The notes below the pieces were generated by a model. The model was not told the origin of the DNA. It worked only from the letters and a program-made list of their open reading frames with translations, and searched no databases. This document shows positions 6,000 through 8,755 of a stretch of DNA of 8,755 nt, one piece after another; position 1 is the first letter of the stretch, and each line of letters opens with the position of its first letter. Source of the stretch: Euryarchaeota archaeon UBA463 (lineage in GTDB: Archaea; Thermoplasmatota; Poseidoniia; Poseidoniales; Thalassarchaeaceae); assembly GCA_002501805.1 (NCBI GenBank), contig DAOI01000015.1:1-8755 (forward strand), written 5' to 3'. The position numbers were made by a program, and so were the translations under genes.

Positions 6000-6941
6000 A
6001 TGCACTTGGTTACCGGGGGAGCGGGATTCATCGGATCGCATCTAGTAGATGCGCTTGTAGAGGCTGGAAAAAAAGTCAGGGTACTTGATAACTTTTCGAG
6101 TGGCAGGGAGGAGTTCCTTTCTCACCATGAGGATTCTGGCAGGGTGGAAATATTCCGAGCGGATCTTCTGGACATGGATGCAGTGAAAAAATCCATGCAG
6201 GGCGTGGAAATGGTGCACCATCTAGCTGCAAACCCAGACATCAGGCTAGGGACAGAGGTAACAGATACTGACCTCAAGCAGGGAACTCTCGCAACATACA
6301 ATGTCTTGGAGGCCATGCGTATGGAAGGGGTCTCGAGAATTTCCTTCTCCTCCTCTTCGGCGATCTATGGAGAGGCCGAGCAGATGCCCACTCCAGAGAC
6401 TTATGGTCCTGTGATGCCAATATCCCTCTATGGGGCTTCTAAGCTTGGCTCCGAGGCCCTGATAACTGCATGGGCAGGCACCTTCGGGGCCGATGCGTGG
6501 ATTCATCGCTTCGCTAATATCGTGGGACCGAGGGGGACCCATGGCGTAATTTTCGATTTCATACACAAGCTCAAGAGGGACCCTAGCAGATTAGAAGTTC
6601 TAGGAAACGGGATGCAGGAAAAATCTTACATGTCTGCAGAGGATTGTGTTAAGGCCATGATACACTTGATCGGCCATTGCGAAAAAAATGTGAATCTATA
6701 CAACCTTGGGACCGGAGATACTTGCTCTGTCAGAAGGATAGCTGAGATAGTCGTAGAGGAGAGTGGACTCGAAGGCGTATCAATAGAGTATACCGGAGGA
6801 GATAGGGGATGGGCCGGGGATGTCCCAAAGACCTCCCTTGAAGTGAGTCGTCTTCTAGAAACTGGATTCAAACCCAATCTAGCCTCTGAAGAGGCCATTA
6901 GGCATACGGCACGCGCGCTCATATCTGAGATTGGGCTTTGA
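6000..6941 (+). CDS. NAD-dependent sugar-nucleotide epimerase/dehydratase (GalE-like extended SDR)
   Basis: A 313-residue cytoplasmic enzyme of the extended short-chain dehydrogenase family. The N-terminus has the dinucleotide-binding loop GGAGFIG (6-12) and an aspartate at the end of strand 2 (VLDNFSSG, Asp30) that selects NAD over NADP. HLAANPD (74-80), the Ser-rich strand SFSSSSAIYG (115-124) and the catalytic Tyr144-xxx-Lys148 (YGASK) follow in the expected order. RFANIVGPRGTHGVI (170-184) is the usual substrate-side loop. Length fits UDP-glucose 4-epimerase-like proteins, but the sequence alone does not fix the substrate; UDP-glucose/galactose and UDP-glucuronate epimerases look alike here. 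It starts 45 bases after the VKOR stop on the same strand with no AT-rich promoter between, so it is likely transcribed with the redox pair. AGGT at 5994-5997 is a weak, closely spaced ribosome-binding site. A role in surface glycan precursors is an inference. Confidence 0.92.
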   Translation: MHLVTGGAGFIGSHLVDALVEAGKKVRVLDNFSSGREEFLSHHEDSGRVEIFRADLLDMDAVKKSMQGVEMVHHLAANPDIRLGTEVTDTDLKQGTLATYNVLEAMRMEGVSRISFSSSSAIYGEAEQMPTPETYGPVMPISLYGASKLGSEALITAWAGTFGADAWIHRFANIVGPRGTHGVIFDFIHKLKRDPSRLEVLGNGMQEKSYMSAEDCVKAMIHLIGHCEKNVNLYNLGTGDTCSVRRIAEIVVEESGLEGVSIEYTGGDRGWAGDVPKTSLEVSRLLETGFKPNLASEEAIRHTARALISEIGL

Positions 6942-6982
6942 GTGCCCTCAGCAATCCCTTAGTTGATAACTCAAACCACCGC

Positions 6983-6988
6983 GGAGAG
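6983..6988 (+). promoter_or_regulatory. Shine-Dalgarno-like site deciding the start of the RlmE-like gene
   Basis: GGAGAG ends three bases before the ATG at 6992, its GGAG core about five bases away. It supports this ATG (MSKRWYQENRRDPW) over the in-frame TTG at 6938, which overlaps the epimerase stop. A weak AT-rich stretch at 6958-6970 could be a separate promoter for this gene. Confidence 0.45.
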
Positions 6989-6991
6989 TGC

Positions 6992-7747
6992 ATGAGCAAA
7001 CGATGGTACCAGGAGAATCGTCGTGACCCATGGAGGAGAGAAGCTAGGTCTAAGGGATACAGGGCTCGCTCCGCATACAAACTCAAGCAAATCCAAGATA
7101 GGTTCTCAGTGATGAGGAAGGGGGATGCCGTTCTCGACATAGGTTGTCACCCAGGAGGATGGACCCAAGTAGCCGTAGAGGAGGTTGGAGAGGATGGATT
7201 GGTTGTTGGCGTTGACTTGCTGGCTACCTCTCCTGTGGAAGGGGCTAAGCTGATCATTGGCGATGCCACGGAGGATGCGACAATTACGCAAGTCGAGGAA
7301 TTCCTGGAAGGCAGGATGTTGAATGTCGTAATCAGCGATATCTCCCCGAGCCTCACTGGTAGATACGATACTGATCAGGCCATATCTCTGGAGCTGTCCA
7401 CAACTGTTCTTGATGTGGCCGTGGGGGTTCTCCAACCTGGTGGGACATTCGTAACCAAGACATTCCAGGGAACTGGCATCGAGGGACTGGTTGATGCCGC
7501 CAAGGACAGATTCTCGAATGTTCAGAGATATGCCCCTACCGCTTCTAGGAATGCCTCGTCCGAGACATATCTAATCTGCAGGAATAAGCTCCCTCGGCCA
7601 AGGAGAAGGGCTGATGGAAGAACCGCTATGGAGCAAGTATCAGATCACCTGTCCGATCTAGGAATCGTGACCACTCCAAATGAGAACGAGGAGGATTTGC
7701 CTACAATGGTAGGTCTTCGCAGGCTCTCTAAAAGAGAAGAAGAGTGA
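6992..7747 (+). CDS. rlmE: FtsJ/RlmE-family 23S rRNA 2'-O-ribose methyltransferase
   Basis: A 251-residue SAM-dependent methyltransferase of the RrmJ/RlmE/FtsJ family, whose bacterial member 2'-O-methylates a uridine in the A loop of 23S rRNA (U2552 in E. coli). The opening WYQENRRDPWRREARSKGYRARSAYKL is typical. The SAM motif is VLDIGCHPGGWTQV (47-60), and the family K-D-K-E catalytic set is present as Lys30, Asp116 (SDISP), Lys156 (VTKTFQG) and Glu191 (SSETYLIC). The core ends near residue 203; about 48 residues of charged tail follow that I do not recognise and that make it longer than the ~209-residue E. coli enzyme. The usual Ala residues before PGGW are Cys52-His53 here. The exact target is inferred from the family; tRNA-directed relatives (Trm7) share the same motifs. 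It follows the epimerase after 50 bases on the same strand. Confidence 0.92.
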   Translation: MSKRWYQENRRDPWRREARSKGYRARSAYKLKQIQDRFSVMRKGDAVLDIGCHPGGWTQVAVEEVGEDGLVVGVDLLATSPVEGAKLIIGDATEDATITQVEEFLEGRMLNVVISDISPSLTGRYDTDQAISLELSTTVLDVAVGVLQPGGTFVTKTFQGTGIEGLVDAAKDRFSNVQRYAPTASRNASSETYLICRNKLPRPRRRADGRTAMEQVSDHLSDLGIVTTPNENEEDLPTMVGLRRLSKREEE

Positions 7748-7752
7748 AGCAC

Positions 7753-7774
7753 AAATTATCAGAAAGAATCTAAT
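7753..7774 (+). promoter_or_regulatory. Probable promoter of the lipoprotein gene
   Basis: Two AT-rich candidates lie in the 48-base spacer: AAATTATC (7753-7760), which would give a leader of about 13 bases, and AATCTAAT (7767-7774), centred 26 bases before the ATG and giving a leaderless transcript. There is no Shine-Dalgarno site before the ATG. Which box is used cannot be decided from sequence. Confidence 0.35.
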
Positions 7775-7795
7775 CCTCCACTCCAACGCGAGTCT

Positions 7796-8755
7796 ATGAA
7801 AAGAACTGCGATTGTACTCACTCTACTGTTTTCTGTCTCTATATTGTCAGGATGTTTAGGAGGAGATTCATCAGGCGAAAATGACGCAGTAGTTACGGAC
7901 CTTCAAGCACAGATAGACAACCTAACTGTCGTCAATCAACAACATGAAGGCGAGATTGACTCCCTCAAGGATCAACTGGCTTCATCTTCCTCGCTTGTAA
8001 CTGAAATCGAGGCTTCACTCAGTGAAGCTAATAATACATTAGATTCGCTAACTGAGACTGTTATACAAAAAGAATCTCAGATTTCTGATCTCACTAATCT
8101 GTCTGAACAGCTGAGAGAAGAGCTTGAAAATTCCGCTGCACAAAATTCTAGTCACATTTCTAGCCTAGAGTCACATATCCAAAACATAAGTCAGATGATG
8201 GAAATTCTAGAAGATGAGAGGGATGAGGCTTTAGATCAAATATCTCTTAAAGAATCAGAAATCGCTCAATTGGCAGATAGTCTGGATACTGCCGAACAAA
8301 GAATAGATCTGTTGATCACACATCTCTATTATTCGGTATCTGGTTGCCCCGAATCTAATCCGGGGAATAAATTGAGCATAGGTTTTGATGACGGCTCTCC
8401 AGGAGGAATTCAAGGAGATGGAATTCTCTCCGGTAGTGAAATCGTATCAACCTTCGGAGAGTGCCCGGGTAACAGCGGGCTTGTGAAAGATATCAACCCA
8501 GTAGCATCACATAATTCAGACCCGCATTCGATGGTGACAATGGGAGGAGTATTGTATTTCATTGCTGATGACGGCGTACACGGAAATGAGCTCTGGAGGT
8601 CGGATGGTACAATGGGGGGCACCAACATGGTCATTGATCTCAATCCTACAAGGCAGACAATAGTTGGAGGTTCAATGGTTGATGAGAATCCAGGTACTGA
8701 CTTTGGGGAGATAGTAGCAGGGGATGAAAAAATATTCTTTTCTGCTGCGGTAGGA
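7796..8755 (+). CDS. Secreted lipoprotein: coiled-coil stalk, Ca-type loop and ELWxxDGT repeat (3' end beyond window)
   Basis: The frame is open from the ATG to the last base, giving the first 320 residues of a longer protein. It starts with a lipoprotein signal, a basic MKR, a hydrophobic core and the lipobox LSGC with Cys20 as the expected lipidated residue. Residues about 32-176 are a Leu/Ile-heptad coiled coil rich in Glu, Ser and Gln, with N-x-S/T sequons at Asn42, 79, 101, 117 and 130. Residues 184-223 form a Cys-bounded module with GFDDGSPGGIQGDGILSGSE, resembling the D-x-D-G-x-L-x-x-x-E loop of calcium-binding modules (DUF7151-like) with an insertion. From 251, GVLYFIADDGVHGNELWRSDGT (ELWRSDGT at 265-272) is an ELWxxDGT repeat, a family known to occur in tandem and thought to form beta-propeller-like domains; a second repeat is probably beginning at the window end. 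It is likely a cell-surface protein, held by lipid and projected on a stalk. Ligand and function are unknown. Confidence 0.88.
   Translation, partial: MKRTAIVLTLLFSVSILSGCLGGDSSGENDAVVTDLQAQIDNLTVVNQQHEGEIDSLKDQLASSSSLVTEIEASLSEANNTLDSLTETVIQKESQISDLTNLSEQLREELENSAAQNSSHISSLESHIQNISQMMEILEDERDEALDQISLKESEIAQLADSLDTAEQRIDLLITHLYYSVSGCPESNPGNKLSIGFDDGSPGGIQGDGILSGSEIVSTFGECPGNSGLVKDINPVASHNSDPHSMVTMGGVLYFIADDGVHGNELWRSDGTMGGTNMVIDLNPTRQTIVGGSMVDENPGTDFGEIVAGDEKIFFSAAVG

Noticed and set aside
6938..6991. TTG-initiated, 18-codon longer start for the RlmE-like gene
   Set aside because: The extra residues do not resemble the family, while the ATG at 6992 has a Shine-Dalgarno-like GGAGAG and begins the conserved N-terminal motif.
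8410..8643. Minus-strand open frame of 77 codons at the right end
   Set aside because: It is antisense to the lipoprotein gene, whose lipobox, coiled coil and ELWxxDGT repeat are clear.
1..8755. Mobile elements, CRISPR arrays, att sites, defence genes
   Set aside because: I saw no transposase or integrase motifs, no spaced identical repeats and no terminal inverted repeats. The partial tRNA at the left edge shows no duplicated 3' end within the window, so integration there cannot be argued.

Overview
The window looks like chromosomal DNA of a planktonic euryarchaeon, most probably a Marine Group II (Poseidoniales)-like or related lineage. The sequence evidence for an archaeon is indirect. 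Most start codons have no clear Shine-Dalgarno site but have an AT-rich box about 26 bases upstream, as expected for leaderless archaeal transcripts. The single-copy genes (rpiA, RlmE/FtsJ-type methyltransferase) are of a type common in archaea. A lipoprotein carries a DxDGxL-like loop and an ELWxxDGT repeat, a pairing I associate with marine Euryarchaeota. The lineage is an inference from gene content and style; no similarity search was possible.

Layout, left to right. (1) Bases 1-831, minus strand: a tRNA-Lys(CUU) cut by the window edge, preceded by rpiA (ribose-5-phosphate isomerase A). (2) Bases 832-1230: a short AT-rich divergent promoter region, then the RNase P RNA gene (rnpB) on the plus strand. 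It was recognised from its P1, P3 and P4 helices, including the bulged U of P4. (3) Bases 1249-4611, minus strand: a giant RND/MMPL-family membrane protein of about 1120 residues, converging on rnpB with an 18-base gap. (4) Bases 4612-4704: a divergent promoter region with a TATA-like box for each side and a 10-bp-spaced direct repeat. (5) Bases 4705-6941, plus strand: a membrane-anchored thioredoxin-like protein (CPYC), a VKOR-family quinone-linked disulfide generator whose ATG overlaps the previous stop codon by one base, and an NAD-dependent sugar-nucleotide epimerase. (6) Bases 6992-7747: an FtsJ/RlmE 2'-O-ribose methyltransferase. (7) Bases 7796-8755: the first 320 residues of a secreted lipoprotein with a long coiled-coil stalk, an acidic Ca-type loop between two cysteines, and an ELWxxDGT repeat; it runs off the window.

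How the genes may work together. The thioredoxin-like protein and VKOR form an evident oxidative-folding pair that would place disulfides in proteins outside the membrane. The RND protein transcribed away from them has ten cysteines in its predicted extracytoplasmic loops, all in close sequence pairs, and two acidic Ca-binding-like loops, so it is a plausible client. The epimerase could feed surface glycan synthesis; the lipoprotein stalk has five N-glycosylation sequons. The remaining genes (tRNA-Lys, rnpB, rpiA, rlmE-like) are housekeeping genes of RNA metabolism and the pentose phosphate pathway. There is no sign of mobile elements, CRISPR arrays or a defence island.
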